DNA from: PALSA-693 sp963780345
Lineage (GTDB): Bacteria > Actinomycetota > Acidimicrobiia > Acidimicrobiales > Palsa-688
Length of the DNA stretch: 64,000 nt
Direction of reading: 5' to 3'
NCBI GenBank assembly: GCA_963780345.1
Contig: CAWABU010000009.1
Coordinates: 87,307-151,306, forward strand
Shown here: positions 9,308 through 18,041 of the stretch, one piece after another
Layout of the letters: each line of letters opens with the position of its first letter
Position numbering within the stretch: the stretch's first letter is position 1
Notes under the pieces: generated by a model
The model's input: only the letters and a program-made list of their open reading frames with translations
Told to the model about the DNA's origin: nothing
Databases searched by the model: none
Program-made: the position numbers and the translations under genes

Positions 9308-10107
9308 GCGGCCGCCGAGACGGCATCGCCGGCTTCGGCATCCTCGGCTCTGAGCTGTTCGAGCTCCTCGTCCAGGCGGCGGATGCGCTGCCGCAGCACA
9401 TCCTGGCGTTTCCTGCTTTGCTCGACCCGCCGGCCGGCCTCGGCCGCGTCGCGCCGGGCCGCGGCCAGCTCGGCTTCGGCCGCCTGCCGCGCCTCCTTGG
9501 CTGCTTCGAGCTCCGGCCCGGCCGGCTGGCGGCGAGCGACCTTCGGGGCCGGCGCAGCGGCAGGCCGGGGCGGCGCCGGCCGCTCGGTGGCCGCCGGGCC
9601 TGGGCCGTCGGAGTCCGGGCCGTCGAGCAGACCAAAGCCCGAGTAGTGGAGCCCGGTGGTGAGGTGTCCGGACCGTATGGCATCGCTGGCCGCCGGGTCG
9701 ACCAGACCGGCGTGCAGGGTCTCCTCGAGCTCGCGCACCGTCTCATCGCTCGGGGACTGACCGGCATCGCCGGAGAGCTGGCGCGCCTGCCGGGCGAGCT
9801 CGGTGACCAGGCGCTGACCCTCCTGAGTCTGCCGGCGCAGCTCGTCGACATCCAGGTCGGCCTGGGCTCGCCGCAGTGCCACCCCAGTGGCCAGCAGGTC
9901 TGCCACCTGGTCAGGGCTCTGTCGCACCAGCTGGTTGGCGAACCAGGCCGTAGCCGTCGGACGCCGCAGCTTCTTGATCGCGGCGGCCAAGTCGCGGTCA
10001 CCGGCCTTTCGGACCTCGGCGGCCAGCCGGTCACGGGCGGCCGTGAAGTCCCGTGCCGGCAACCCGTACAGCTCGTCAGCGGCGGTGTTGAGATCGGTCG
10101 TCACCAC
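9235..10107 (-). CDS. Conserved actinobacterial coiled-coil protein of unknown function
   Basis: 290 residues. The N-terminal part (ELYGLPARDFTAARDRLAAEVRKAGDR...LRRPTATAWFANQL) is a conserved helical domain seen in many actinobacterial hypothetical proteins. A Pro/Ala linker (about 165-190) is followed by a long heptad-rich coiled coil (EAAKEARQAAEAELAAARRDAAEAG) up to the C-terminus. It is soluble and has no signal peptide. It is the last gene of a leftward trio with the DUF5995 gene 4 bases upstream. Function unknown; a structural or DNA-associated role is only a guess. Confidence 0.7.
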   Translation of the reverse strand: MVTTDLNTAADELYGLPARDFTAARDRLAAEVRKAGDRDLAAAIKKLRRPTATAWFANQLVRQSPDQVADLLATGVALRRAQADLDVDELRRQTQEGQRLVTELARQARQLSGDAGQSPSDETVRELEETLHAGLVDPAASDAIRSGHLTTGLHYSGFGLLDGPDSDGPGPAATERPAPPRPAAAPAPKVARRQPAGPELEAAKEARQAAEAELAAARRDAAEAGRRVEQSRKRQDVLRQRIRRLDEELEQLRAEDAEAGDAVSAAARDRRAADDRVARAEDAVDQMAPP

Positions 10108-10111
10108 TGGA

Positions 10112-10834
10112 TCAGTTTCCTACCGCCACGAGCAGGCAGCGGCTGGCCATGGCGACGGTACGAGCCAGTGCGCCCGAGACCAGATCCTCCACGGCTCCGA
10201 TGTGGCGAGTCCGCCAGAGGGCCAGGGCCGTGTCCCAGGCGGCGTCGCGAGCCGAGTTGATGCTCCAGTTGCACACCAGGTCGACGACCCTCTCGGCCCG
10301 GGCGTCCTCGCGTTCCACCGCCCCGGACTCGAACGACTGCCGCACCGACTGGTCGGCGGCGTCGAGGAGGGCGTCGACCTTTTGATAGTCGGCGTGGACG
10401 GTCCCCTGATCCGGCGCGGTGTTGAGGTCGGTGCAGGTGTGCACCAGGGCGAGCGGCAGGTCGTGGTTGATATGGGCGTTCATACCGGCCAGGGCGAACT
10501 GGATGGGGAAGATGTCGCTGTCGCCGCGCCGCTCCAGCAGGGGGGCCCACGCCGTGGGCGGGTTGTCGGGCTGTTGCACGGCGGCGTTGACGGCGTCGAA
10601 ATAGAAGTTGGCGAAGACCACGTCGAGTTGAGTGAGGAAAGCCGGGTCCGAGAAGGTCCCTTGCGTGATCCGGGCCTGCACCTGCTGGGTCACGTCGAGG
10701 TAGACCCGGTTGAAGCAGGCCAGTCCGTCGGCACCAGGTAGCGCACCATCAATCGTCTGCATGCGATCGATGGCCTCTGCGATCGAGGTGACCGGAGGTC
10801 CGGTCGGTGGAGCCGGCGCGGGTTGCGTACTCAT
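10112..10834 (-). CDS. DUF5995 family protein
   Basis: 240 residues from an ATG that overlaps the stop of the upstream GNAT gene (ATGA). Landmarks DGLACFNRVYL, FADPAFL-like FSDPAFLTQLDVVFANFYFDA, PIQFALAGMNAHINHDLPLALV and a WD/DTALALWR C-terminal helix match the DUF5995 family of actinobacteria. The conserved Asn-Ala-His-Ile-Asn-His-Asp cluster suggests a metal or active site in an all-helical fold, but no reaction is known. Confidence 0.8.
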   Translation of the reverse strand: MSTQPAPAPPTGPPVTSIAEAIDRMQTIDGALPGADGLACFNRVYLDVTQQVQARITQGTFSDPAFLTQLDVVFANFYFDAVNAAVQQPDNPPTAWAPLLERRGDSDIFPIQFALAGMNAHINHDLPLALVHTCTDLNTAPDQGTVHADYQKVDALLDAADQSVRQSFESGAVEREDARAERVVDLVCNWSINSARDAAWDTALALWRTRHIGAVEDLVSGALARTVAMASRCLLVAVGN

Positions 10835-11376
10835 GATGGGAGAAGCCGGTCGCCGAGGTCGATCTGGAAGTGCAAGAACTCCGGATCACGCCCGACGAAC
10901 CGCATGCCGGCCGCCAGCATCACCCGTTGCGACGCTACGTTGGATTCCTCGGTTCGGCCGACCACCCGTTGCACCCCCTCCAGCCCGGCGGCCACGTCGA
11001 GGAGCAGGAGCAGAGCCTGAGTCGCGACCCCCCGACCCCTGACTTCTTCAGCCACCCCGTAGCCGACCTCAACCGCGTTCCTCATCGGCGGACCGTGGAA
11101 GCCGATACCGCCGACCACGACCCCGTCCTCGAGCACCTGGTAGTAACCGAAGGGGCTCGAACCATCTCCTCCGCCCTCGACCGACAGCTGACTGATGTAC
11201 GCCACGCACGCCCGGGCATCACCGTCGAGCGGGTAGCCGGTGATCCAGGGGGCATCGGTAGCGGCATCCCGCCGCCGGGCGAGTATCCGCTCCGCCTCGG
11301 CCCGGGTGCAGAGGTGCAGCGCCAGAACCACCCCCGAATCTTGCCTGACCGGCCCGGCCCACAAGGAACGGAACAA
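10831..11376 (-). CDS. GNAT-family N-acetyltransferase
   Basis: About 181 residues. The acetyl-CoA binding motif A is visible (VGYGVAEEVRGRGVATQAL), as are the central beta-bulge strand (VEVGYGV) and the RimJ-like C-terminal signature RVVGRTEESNVASQRVMLAAGMRF. The substrate is not predictable. First gene of a leftward trio, coupled to DUF5995 by ATGA. The start may lie further in, near VVLALHLCT, since the first 17 residues are not family-like. Confidence 0.8.
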   Translation of the reverse strand: MFRSLWAGPVRQDSGVVLALHLCTRAEAERILARRRDAATDAPWITGYPLDGDARACVAYISQLSVEGGGDGSSPFGYYQVLEDGVVVGGIGFHGPPMRNAVEVGYGVAEEVRGRGVATQALLLLLDVAAGLEGVQRVVGRTEESNVASQRVMLAAGMRFVGRDPEFLHFQIDLGDRLLPS

Positions 11377-11434
11377 ACTCCGCCATGGACATGGTTGAAA
11401 CGGATACTTACATGATTACAAACAGGAGTTCGGA

Positions 11435-13345
11435 TTGAGGGGATATCGCCGGACGCGCGATCTGGCCGAGTTGCGCGCCGCCAATGTGACCAAGGGGACG
11501 CTGCGCCGCATCTGGCGCTTTCTTTCCCCGTATCGAGGCCGCCTGGCTGTCTATCTGGTCGCAATCGCGGGCGCGGCGGCCATCGGGTCGGTCCCGCCGC
11601 TGCTGGTCCGGAACCTGGTCGACACCATCACCAACGGCGGCGGGATGGCCCAGGTGGACCTGCTGGCCGCGGCCATGGTCGGCGTGGCGCTGGCCACCAC
11701 GGCCCTGTCGCTCGTCAACCGCTGGCTCGGGTCGGTGATCGGCGAGGGCATCATCTACGACCTGCGGGTCAAGCTCTATACCCACGTGCAACAGATGCCG
11801 GTGGCGTTCTTCACCCGGACGCAGACCGGGTCGCTCATGAGCCGGCTCACCAGCGACGTGCTCGACGCCCAGAACGCCGTCGGCACCGCCGCCTCCGTCG
11901 TCTCCGACATCTTCGTGCTGGTGGCGACCCTGATCCCGATGTTCGTGCTCAGCCCGCAGATCACCAGCCTGGCCCTGCTGGTCCTGCCGCCGTTCATCCT
12001 GCTGGACCGGGTCATGGCCCGCCGGATCAGCCGTCTGTCCCGGCACCAGATGCAGCTCAACGCCGACATGAGCACCAACATGACGGAACGGTTCAACGTC
12101 TCGGGCGCCCTGCTCGTGAAGCTCTTCGGCCGGCCTGACGCGGAGTCGAAGGAGTTCGCCCGGCGGGCCGGGCGGGTGAGGGACTCCGGGATCCGGCTGG
12201 CCCTCTTGGGCCGGTACCTCTACGCGTCCCTGTCCCTGGTCGGCGCCGTCGGAACGGCCGCCGTCTACTGGCTGGGCGGCCGCGAAGCCGTCGAGGGCGC
12301 GCTGGGGGTCGGCACGGTGGTCGCCCTGGCCGCCTACGTCACCCGGCTCTACTCTCCCCTCACCGACCTCGCCAGCGCCCAGGTCGACGTGCTCGGGGCC
12401 ATCGTGAGCTTCGACCGGGTGTTCGAGATCCTCGACACGCCTCCGTCGGTGGCCGACCGGCCCGACGCCGTCCCGCTCGACGCCGGCGGCCCGGTGGCCG
12501 GGCGGGTGGCAGCCGACGGCGTCTGGTTCCGGTACCCGGCCGCATCGGAGGTGTCGGTGGCCTCGCTGGAGGCCACCGCGGAGACCGTCGCCGATGGCCT
12601 CGACACCCAGCCGGGGGAATGGGTCTTGCGGGGCGTGTCGTTTGTGGCCGAGCCCGGCACCATGACCGCCCTGGTCGGGCCGTCGGGCGCGGGCAAGACC
12701 ACCCTGTCGAGCCTGGTGCCCCGGCTGTACGACACGGTGGCGGGGTCGATCACCATCGACGGCCACGACGTCAAGGCCGCCACCCTGGCGTCGGTGGGCG
12801 CGGCGGTGGGCGTCGTGACCCAGGACCCACACCTGTTCCACGACACCATCGCCGCCAACCTGCGCTACGCCCGCCCCTCGGCGACCGACGCCGAGATCGA
12901 GGCGGCCTGTCGGGCCGCCCGCATCCACGAGCTGATCGTTTCGCTGCCGGACGGCTACGACACGGTCGTCGGCGAACGCGGCTACCGGTTGTCCGGCGGG
13001 GAAAAACAGCGCCTGGCGATCGCCCGGGTCCTGCTCAAGGACCCGGCCGTGGTGATCCTCGACGAGGCCACCGCCCACCTGGACTCGCAAACGGAACTTC
13101 TGGTCCAGCAGGCGCTGGCCGAGGCCCTCAAGGGGCGGACGTCGATCGTGATCGCCCACCGGCTGTCGACCATCCAGGCCGCGGACCAGATCCTGGTCCT
13201 CGAGGACGGGCAGATCGTGGGCCGGGGGACGCACGGATCGTTGCTGGTGGAGGGCGGGAGGTACGCGGACCTCTACCAGACCCAGTATCTGCGGAGCGCG
13301 GCCGACCTGGTCGCGGCCGCGGCCGGAGAGGGTGCTCGGGACTGA
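11435..13345 (+). CDS. ABC exporter, fused permease-ATPase (MsbA/LmrA type)
   Basis: 636 residues from TTG 11435, which sits 7 bases after AGGAG; no better start exists. Residues about 35-330 form a six-helix ABC exporter membrane domain. The ATPase domain has Walker A GPSGAGKTT at about 415-423, signature LSGGEKQR at about 518, Walker B VVILDEATAHLD at about 538 and the H-loop IAHRLST. It pumps an unknown substrate outward, as a homodimer or with a partner not in the window. A 30-residue insertion after the membrane domain (EVSVASLEATAETVADG) between the propeptide-like loop and the ATPase is longer than usual. The gene ends inside a palindrome. Confidence 0.9.
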   Translation: MRGYRRTRDLAELRAANVTKGTLRRIWRFLSPYRGRLAVYLVAIAGAAAIGSVPPLLVRNLVDTITNGGGMAQVDLLAAAMVGVALATTALSLVNRWLGSVIGEGIIYDLRVKLYTHVQQMPVAFFTRTQTGSLMSRLTSDVLDAQNAVGTAASVVSDIFVLVATLIPMFVLSPQITSLALLVLPPFILLDRVMARRISRLSRHQMQLNADMSTNMTERFNVSGALLVKLFGRPDAESKEFARRAGRVRDSGIRLALLGRYLYASLSLVGAVGTAAVYWLGGREAVEGALGVGTVVALAAYVTRLYSPLTDLASAQVDVLGAIVSFDRVFEILDTPPSVADRPDAVPLDAGGPVAGRVAADGVWFRYPAASEVSVASLEATAETVADGLDTQPGEWVLRGVSFVAEPGTMTALVGPSGAGKTTLSSLVPRLYDTVAGSITIDGHDVKAATLASVGAAVGVVTQDPHLFHDTIAANLRYARPSATDAEIEAACRAARIHELIVSLPDGYDTVVGERGYRLSGGEKQRLAIARVLLKDPAVVILDEATAHLDSQTELLVQQALAEALKGRTSIVIAHRLSTIQAADQILVLEDGQIVGRGTHGSLLVEGGRYADLYQTQYLRSAADLVAAAAGEGARD

Positions 13346-13432
13346 CTTCTGCCCTGCCTCAGCCACTTATGGAGGGAAAAGTACGGGTGGTGTACTTTTC
13401 CCTCCAGAAGTGAGCGGATTTACCAGAAGTCA
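13343..13432. repeat. Extragenic palindrome copy 1; likely bidirectional terminator
   Basis: Outer arms tgacttctg (13343) and cagaagtca (13432) enclose an inner hairpin at 13364-13412 with stem CACTT/AAGTG plus TGGAGGGAAAAGTAC pairing with its exact complement around a 5-nt loop. The two outer ends supply the TGA stop codons of both converging genes (exporter and MBL protein). The same architecture recurs at 19,981-20,082 with different stem bases. Confidence 0.8.
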
Positions 13433-14347
13433 GGCGGTCGGGTCCGCCTTCGTGCTCTCCAGCCAGCGGCGCAGCCCCGCGGCGTTGGAGTGGATGCCGT
13501 TGAGGGTCTCGAGCTTGGTCCGGTGCTCCGGGGCGACATGGTCGAGGAGGGGTGAGAATTCCCGATCGAGGGCAGCGGTGATGTCTTCCCCCGCCCGAAA
13601 GGCCTTCTCCGCCACCTCGGCCCAGCGACGCAGGGTCCCTTCCCCTTCCTCGAGGGCCTCGAGGGGGTCCGCCATCAGGCCGTAGTGGGCCAGCGCCACC
13701 CCGGCGGGCCGGCGAGCCCGAAACTTCTGGAGCGAGGTGATGGCCTGGTCCAGGTCGAAATCAGGAGGAGGGGTGGCGGGGCGCATGACCCCCGCATCGG
13801 GCAGGCGGACCCCGACGGCGTCGCCGGCGAAGAGAATGCCGCTCTGGCTGTCGTGCAAGGCCAGATGATGCTTGGCGTGCCCGGGCGAATCGACGGTGGT
13901 GAGGGTGCGGCCCGAACCGATGGCGATGGTCTCGCCGTCGGCCAGCACATGGAGGCGCTCGACCGGGGTCGGGGTCAGACGCCCGTAGAGCGAGTCCAGG
14001 AGGTCGCCGTACACGCGGGCCGCCGAACTGACCAGGCGGTCCGGATCGATCAGGTGGCGGGCCCCCTTCTCGTGGACGTACACGGTGGCCCGGGGAAAAG
14101 CCCGGGCCACGTCGCCCACCCCGCCGGCATGGTCAAGGTGGATGTGGGTGACGGCCACCCCGGCCAGATCATCGGGCGCCACGCCGTGCTCCTTGAGCGC
14201 CGCCAAGAGGGCCGGCACCGACGACTGGCTCCCGGTCTCGACCAGGACCGGCGCCGGACCTTCGATCAAATACCCGGCGGTCATCCGGGTCCATCCCCCC
14301 AGGAGGGTGTCGATCTGCCAGACCCCCGGCCCGATGTAGGTGCCCAT
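13430..14347 (-). CDS. Metallo-beta-lactamase-fold hydrolase
   Basis: 305 residues. The zinc motif THIHLDHAGG is present, with further ligands in DSPGHAKHHL, FAGDAVG and the ALAHYG histidine. It is closest to glyoxalase II/SoxH-like MBL proteins. Residues beyond about 215 form a helical tail (AGEDITAALDREFSPLLDH) as in many MBL hydrolases of thioesters or lactones. Last gene of a leftward operon behind the PPOX-like protein (3-base gap). Substrate unknown. Confidence 0.85.
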   Translation of the reverse strand: MGTYIGPGVWQIDTLLGGWTRMTAGYLIEGPAPVLVETGSQSSVPALLAALKEHGVAPDDLAGVAVTHIHLDHAGGVGDVARAFPRATVYVHEKGARHLIDPDRLVSSAARVYGDLLDSLYGRLTPTPVERLHVLADGETIAIGSGRTLTTVDSPGHAKHHLALHDSQSGILFAGDAVGVRLPDAGVMRPATPPPDFDLDQAITSLQKFRARRPAGVALAHYGLMADPLEALEEGEGTLRRWAEVAEKAFRAGEDITAALDREFSPLLDHVAPEHRTKLETLNGIHSNAAGLRRWLESTKADPTA

Positions 14348-14350
14348 GGG

Positions 14351-15055
14351 CTATGAACCGTCCTTCCAGCGGCCGGGCTGGGAAAGATAGGCCGGCAGGG
14401 CGACGCCGGCCGCGCCAGCCCCATCCGGTTGCGGCGGGCCGGCCACGGGGCGCAACGGCAGGACCCCGGCCCAGACCGGCAAGGCCAGGTCCTCGTCGTC
14501 GTCGATCGGTCCCCCCGTCCGCACCTTGGCCGAGACCTCGTCGAGCGGCAGCCACACCACCCGGGTGCTTGCCAGTTCGGCCGGGTTCGGGGCCCGGGCG
14601 TCACCGGTCCGACCGGGAACGATGTGGTCGACGATCCGGGCCAGGGCGTCGGCCTTCGCCCGGGGTTCGTCGATCGAGGTCGCCCGCCCGAACACCACCA
14701 CCGAGCGGTAGTTGATGGAGTGGTGGAAGGTGGAACGGGCCAGCACCAACCCGTCTATTAGCGTCACGGTGACGGTCAGCTCAGCGCCGGCAGCGGCCGC
14801 TTTGAGGACGTGGTTGGCCGCGGCGCCGTGCAGCAGGAGGCGGTCGCCGGCTCGGCCGTAGGCGGTGGGGATCATCCACACCGTGCCCTGCACCTGGCAG
14901 GCGGCATGGCAGATGAACCCTTCGTCGAGGATTCCGTAGACGAGGTCGCGCTCGAAGCGGCCCCGTTCCCGATGCCGGCGAAGCGCGGTTCGGGTCGTCG
15001 GGACGAACGCCTCCTCCACCGGCGACGCCCCCTCCACCGAGGTCGATTGCGGCAT
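14351..15055 (-). CDS. FMN-binding pyridoxamine-phosphate-oxidase-like protein (NimA/PPOX type)
   Basis: 234 residues from an ATG overlapping the ABC-F stop codon (ATGA). The split-barrel landmarks of the nitroimidazole-resistance-like PPOX family are GFICHAACQVQGTVWMIPTAYGR, LLLHGAAANHVLKAA and YRSVVVFGRA. Such proteins bind FMN or haem and act as small-molecule reductases; the substrate is not known. Middle gene of ABC-F - PPOX - MBL, an arrangement suggesting stress or drug tolerance, which is inference. Confidence 0.8.
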   Translation of the reverse strand: MPQSTSVEGASPVEEAFVPTTRTALRRHRERGRFERDLVYGILDEGFICHAACQVQGTVWMIPTAYGRAGDRLLLHGAAANHVLKAAAAGAELTVTVTLIDGLVLARSTFHHSINYRSVVVFGRATSIDEPRAKADALARIVDHIVPGRTGDARAPNPAELASTRVVWLPLDEVSAKVRTGGPIDDDEDLALPVWAGVLPLRPVAGPPQPDGAGAAGVALPAYLSQPGRWKDGS

Positions 15056-16653
15056 CAGGCCATCGCCACCAGGTCGGCCAGATCGTCGGTCCAGTGGTCC
15101 TCGGTGCCGTCGGGCATCAGGAGCACCCGATCGGGCGAGAGCTCGGTGACGAAACCGACGTCGTGGCTGACCAGGATCATGCTTCCGGGCCAAGCCGCGA
15201 GCGCCCGGCCGATGGCTTCGCGGGACGGGGGATCGAGATTGTTGGTCGGTTCGTCGAGGAGGAGCAGGTTGTGCCGGCCGGCCACCATCTGGGCCAGCGC
15301 CAGCTTGGTCTTTTCACCGCCCGACAGGGTGCCTGCATCCTGGAACGCCACTTCGCCAACCAGTCCGAACATCCCGAGCAGCGCCCGCTGGTCGCGCTCG
15401 GGGCTGTCGCTCGCCGCCGCCGCCCGGATGTGATCAAGGACCGTCGCCCCGGCCTGGATGCCTTCATGCTCCTGGGCGTAGTAGCCCGCAGACACGCCGA
15501 CACCAGTACGCCATGTCCCGGCTGTGGCCTCCGACCAGCCAGCCAGAATGCGCAGCAGGCTGGTCTTCCCGGCCCCGTTGAGTCCCATGACGAGCAGTCG
15601 CTCGCCGCGCTCGACGGCAAAGCTCACGTCCTCGAACACGGCCGGACCGCCGTAGTCTTTGCTCAGCCCGTCGGCTTCCAGGACCAGCCGACCGACGTGG
15701 GGTGGCACCGGAAACTTGACCTGGTAACGGCGGTCGGCTCGGCTCGGTCCGGTCACGGCGGCGGTTCGAAGCCGGGTGACGCGCTTATCGAGGCTCTTGG
15801 CAACCCGAGCCCGCTTGGCCGTCTGGTGGCGCATGGAGTCGGCCAGCGTTGACAACCGTTTGATCTCGCTTTGCTGGCGGGTCGCCAGTTTGGCCAGCCG
15901 GACCTCGTCCGCGGCTCGGGCCTGCCGGTACTGGGAGTACGTGCCCTTGTACTCCACCAGCCGGGCCTCGTCGAGGTGCAGCACCCGGGTGATGGCCTCG
16001 TCCAGGAGCTCGAGGTCGTGGCTGACGACGAGCAGCGCTCCGCGGTAGGCGCGGAGGAACCCCATCAGCCAGGTCTTGGCGTCACTGTCGAGGTGGTTGG
16101 TCGGTTCGTCGAGCAGCAGGACGTCACTGCCGGCAAAGAGGATGCGGGCCAGTTCCACCCGCCGCCGCTCACCCCCGGACAGCACGCTCACGGGCAGGTC
16201 GATGCGATCGGCGCCCAACCCCAAGCCGGCGACGATCTGACGGACCTCAGACTCCGCGGCGTATCCCCCCTCGGCCGCGAAGGCGTCCTCCGCTCTGGCG
16301 AAGCGGGCAATCGCCCGTTCCGAGGCGTGCTCCTCCATGGCCATCCGAAGCTTCTCGAGCCGGAGGACGGCCTCGTCGAGGCCGCGGCCCGAAAGAATGT
16401 GGGCCAGGCCGGTGCCGGCGGTCCCATGCTGGCCGGCCCGAGGGTCCTGGCTCAGAAAGCCGAGCCGACCGCGACAGGCGACCGTGCCTGCCGTGGCGGG
16501 CACCTCACCACCCAGCACCTTCAGCAAGCTGGTCTTGCCGGCGCCATTGCGACCTACCAGGCCCACCTTGTCGCCGGCGCGCACCAGGAACGTCGCCTCT
16601 TCCAGGGTGAGGCGACCGCCGACCTCGACGCTGAGCTGGCGGGCTTCGAGCAC
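15055..16653 (-). CDS. ABC-F type ATPase
   Basis: Two ATPase domains with no membrane part: Walker A GRNGAGKTS and GLNGAGKTS, signatures LSGGERRRVELA and LSGGEKTKLALA, Walker B LLLDEPTNHLD and LLLDEPTNNLD. The linker between domains (RQARAADEVRLAKLATRQQSEIKRL...KRARVAKSLDKR) is the charged helical hairpin (P-site tip motif) that ABC-F factors insert into the ribosome E/P site. Role: translation factor or antibiotic target protection. Start: GTG 16653 gives VLEARQLSVEV, the normal beginning; an open extension to 16689 exists. Confidence 0.88.
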   Translation of the reverse strand: MLEARQLSVEVGGRLTLEEATFLVRAGDKVGLVGRNGAGKTSLLKVLGGEVPATAGTVACRGRLGFLSQDPRAGQHGTAGTGLAHILSGRGLDEAVLRLEKLRMAMEEHASERAIARFARAEDAFAAEGGYAAESEVRQIVAGLGLGADRIDLPVSVLSGGERRRVELARILFAGSDVLLLDEPTNHLDSDAKTWLMGFLRAYRGALLVVSHDLELLDEAITRVLHLDEARLVEYKGTYSQYRQARAADEVRLAKLATRQQSEIKRLSTLADSMRHQTAKRARVAKSLDKRVTRLRTAAVTGPSRADRRYQVKFPVPPHVGRLVLEADGLSKDYGGPAVFEDVSFAVERGERLLVMGLNGAGKTSLLRILAGWSEATAGTWRTGVGVSAGYYAQEHEGIQAGATVLDHIRAAAASDSPERDQRALLGMFGLVGEVAFQDAGTLSGGEKTKLALAQMVAGRHNLLLLDEPTNNLDPPSREAIGRALAAWPGSMILVSHDVGFVTELSPDRVLLMPDGTEDHWTDDLADLVAMA

Positions 16654-16787
16654 CCGTCCATGATAGGGACCGTCGGGTGCCAGACCCACTGCATAAAGTC
16701 TTCTTCTTCCCGCCAGCAGGCCGAGGGCCGCGAACGTCGGCGCACCCTCAGCAGCGAGCCCCGCGGGCCGATGTCCGCCGATCCGCC

Positions 16788-18041
16788 TCAGCTGGCGGTG
16801 CCCTCGGGCTCAGCCGGGCCGCGGTCACCGCCGTCGCGAGTGCCGTCGCCGTCGCCCTCGGCGTCGCCGTCGAAGAGCCGGTAGGCCACCTCCTCGGCCC
16901 GCCGGGCCACCTCGCGGATGGGCAAGTGCAGCAGTTCGGCGACCCGAACGGCGTCATCGTGCTCAGCTTTTATGCGGCGCGGACCCCGCTTGACCCGCAC
17001 GGGGTAACCCCCCACCTCGACCTCTGCGAACTGCCGCTCGTCCGGCCAGCGCTGCCAGGACTGAGCCCGGATGCCCAGCGTGCCGGTCTCATCGGCGAGG
17101 ACGTGACGCAAGCGGCCTACCGCGGCCGGGTCGCACAGCACGCTCACGACGTGGGCGGGCCGGCCCTTCTTCCCCGTCACGGGGGTGATCCAGGCATCCA
17201 GGGCGCCGGCGCGCAGCAGCGCCGACACGGTGGCACCCAGGATCTCGCCCGTCACGTCGTCCACGTTGGCTTCGAGCATGACGACCGGCTGGCCGTGATC
17301 GGGATCCACGCCGGACTCGTCGAGGGCGGTCCCTATCACCACCTGGACGGCATTGGGCAATCCGTCCAGGACCCGGCCACCGGCGCCGAAACCGCTGGCC
17401 TGGATCTGCATGGCCGGCATGGGCCCCCACCCGGTGGCGAGAGTGGCCAGCAGAGCGGCGCCGGTGGGCGTCGTCAGCTCCGCCGGGATGGCCGTGCCAT
17501 AGGTGGGAGCTCCTCGCAGCAGTTCGACCACCGCGGGAACCGGGATGGGAAGGGTGCCGTGCGAGGTATGCACCAGGCCCGAGCCCTGCGCCACCGGGCT
17601 CGATCGCACCTCGTCGACGCCGAGCAGCTCCAGGGCCACACAGGTGCCGACGATGTCGATGATGGCGTCGATGCCCCCCACCTCGTGGAAATGCACTTGA
17701 GCGGCCGGACGCCGGTGCAACCGGCCTTCCACCTCGGCCAGCCGGGCGAAGGTGGCCAGGGCTCGTTGACGGGCTCGCTCAGGGAGCCGGGCCTCGGTGA
17801 TCAACCCCACAATGTGGGCGTGGGTGCGCACCACCTGGGTGTCGCGGGCCCGGACGCGAACCTGAGTGCAGGCCAACCCGGCCCGGAGCACGGGAGCGGC
17901 CTCGATCGTCCAGCCGCCGACGGGCAGGGCGACCAGCTCACGTTCGACCTGGCTGAGATCGGCACCGGCGTCCACCAGACTGCCGAGGGCCATGTCGCCG
18001 GCGATACCGGCGAAGCAGTGCCACCAGGCGAGGGTCGTCAT
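16788..18041 (-). CDS. larC: LarC, nickel insertion protein for the nickel-pincer (NPN) cofactor
   Basis: 417 residues; the ATG at 18041 overlaps the larB stop (ATGA). The conserved start (WWHCFAGIAGDMALGSLVDAGAD), VHFHEVGGIDAIIDIVG, GTLPIPVPAVVELLRG, ELTTPTGAALL and LEANVDDVTGEILG...GRPAHVVSVLC mark full-length LarC. The protein binds nickel and, with CTP, inserts it into the bis-thiolated pyridinium mononucleotide to give the cofactor of lactate racemase and other LarA enzymes. In some bacteria larC is split by a frameshift; here it is one frame. The acidic C-terminal tail (DGDAEGDGDGTRDGGD) is not conserved. LarE and LarA are not in the window. Confidence 0.92.
   Translation of the reverse strand: MTTLAWWHCFAGIAGDMALGSLVDAGADLSQVERELVALPVGGWTIEAAPVLRAGLACTQVRVRARDTQVVRTHAHIVGLITEARLPERARQRALATFARLAEVEGRLHRRPAAQVHFHEVGGIDAIIDIVGTCVALELLGVDEVRSSPVAQGSGLVHTSHGTLPIPVPAVVELLRGAPTYGTAIPAELTTPTGAALLATLATGWGPMPAMQIQASGFGAGGRVLDGLPNAVQVVIGTALDESGVDPDHGQPVVMLEANVDDVTGEILGATVSALLRAGALDAWITPVTGKKGRPAHVVSVLCDPAAVGRLRHVLADETGTLGIRAQSWQRWPDERQFAEVEVGGYPVRVKRGPRRIKAEHDDAVRVAELLHLPIREVARRAEEVAYRLFDGDAEGDGDGTRDGGDRGPAEPEGTAS

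Noticed and set aside
11408..13366. 652-codon open frame antisense to the ABC exporter
   Set aside because: Composition is Arg/Gly/His/Asp-rich as expected for the shadow of a high-GC gene. It has no family motif, while the plus strand has complete exporter motifs.
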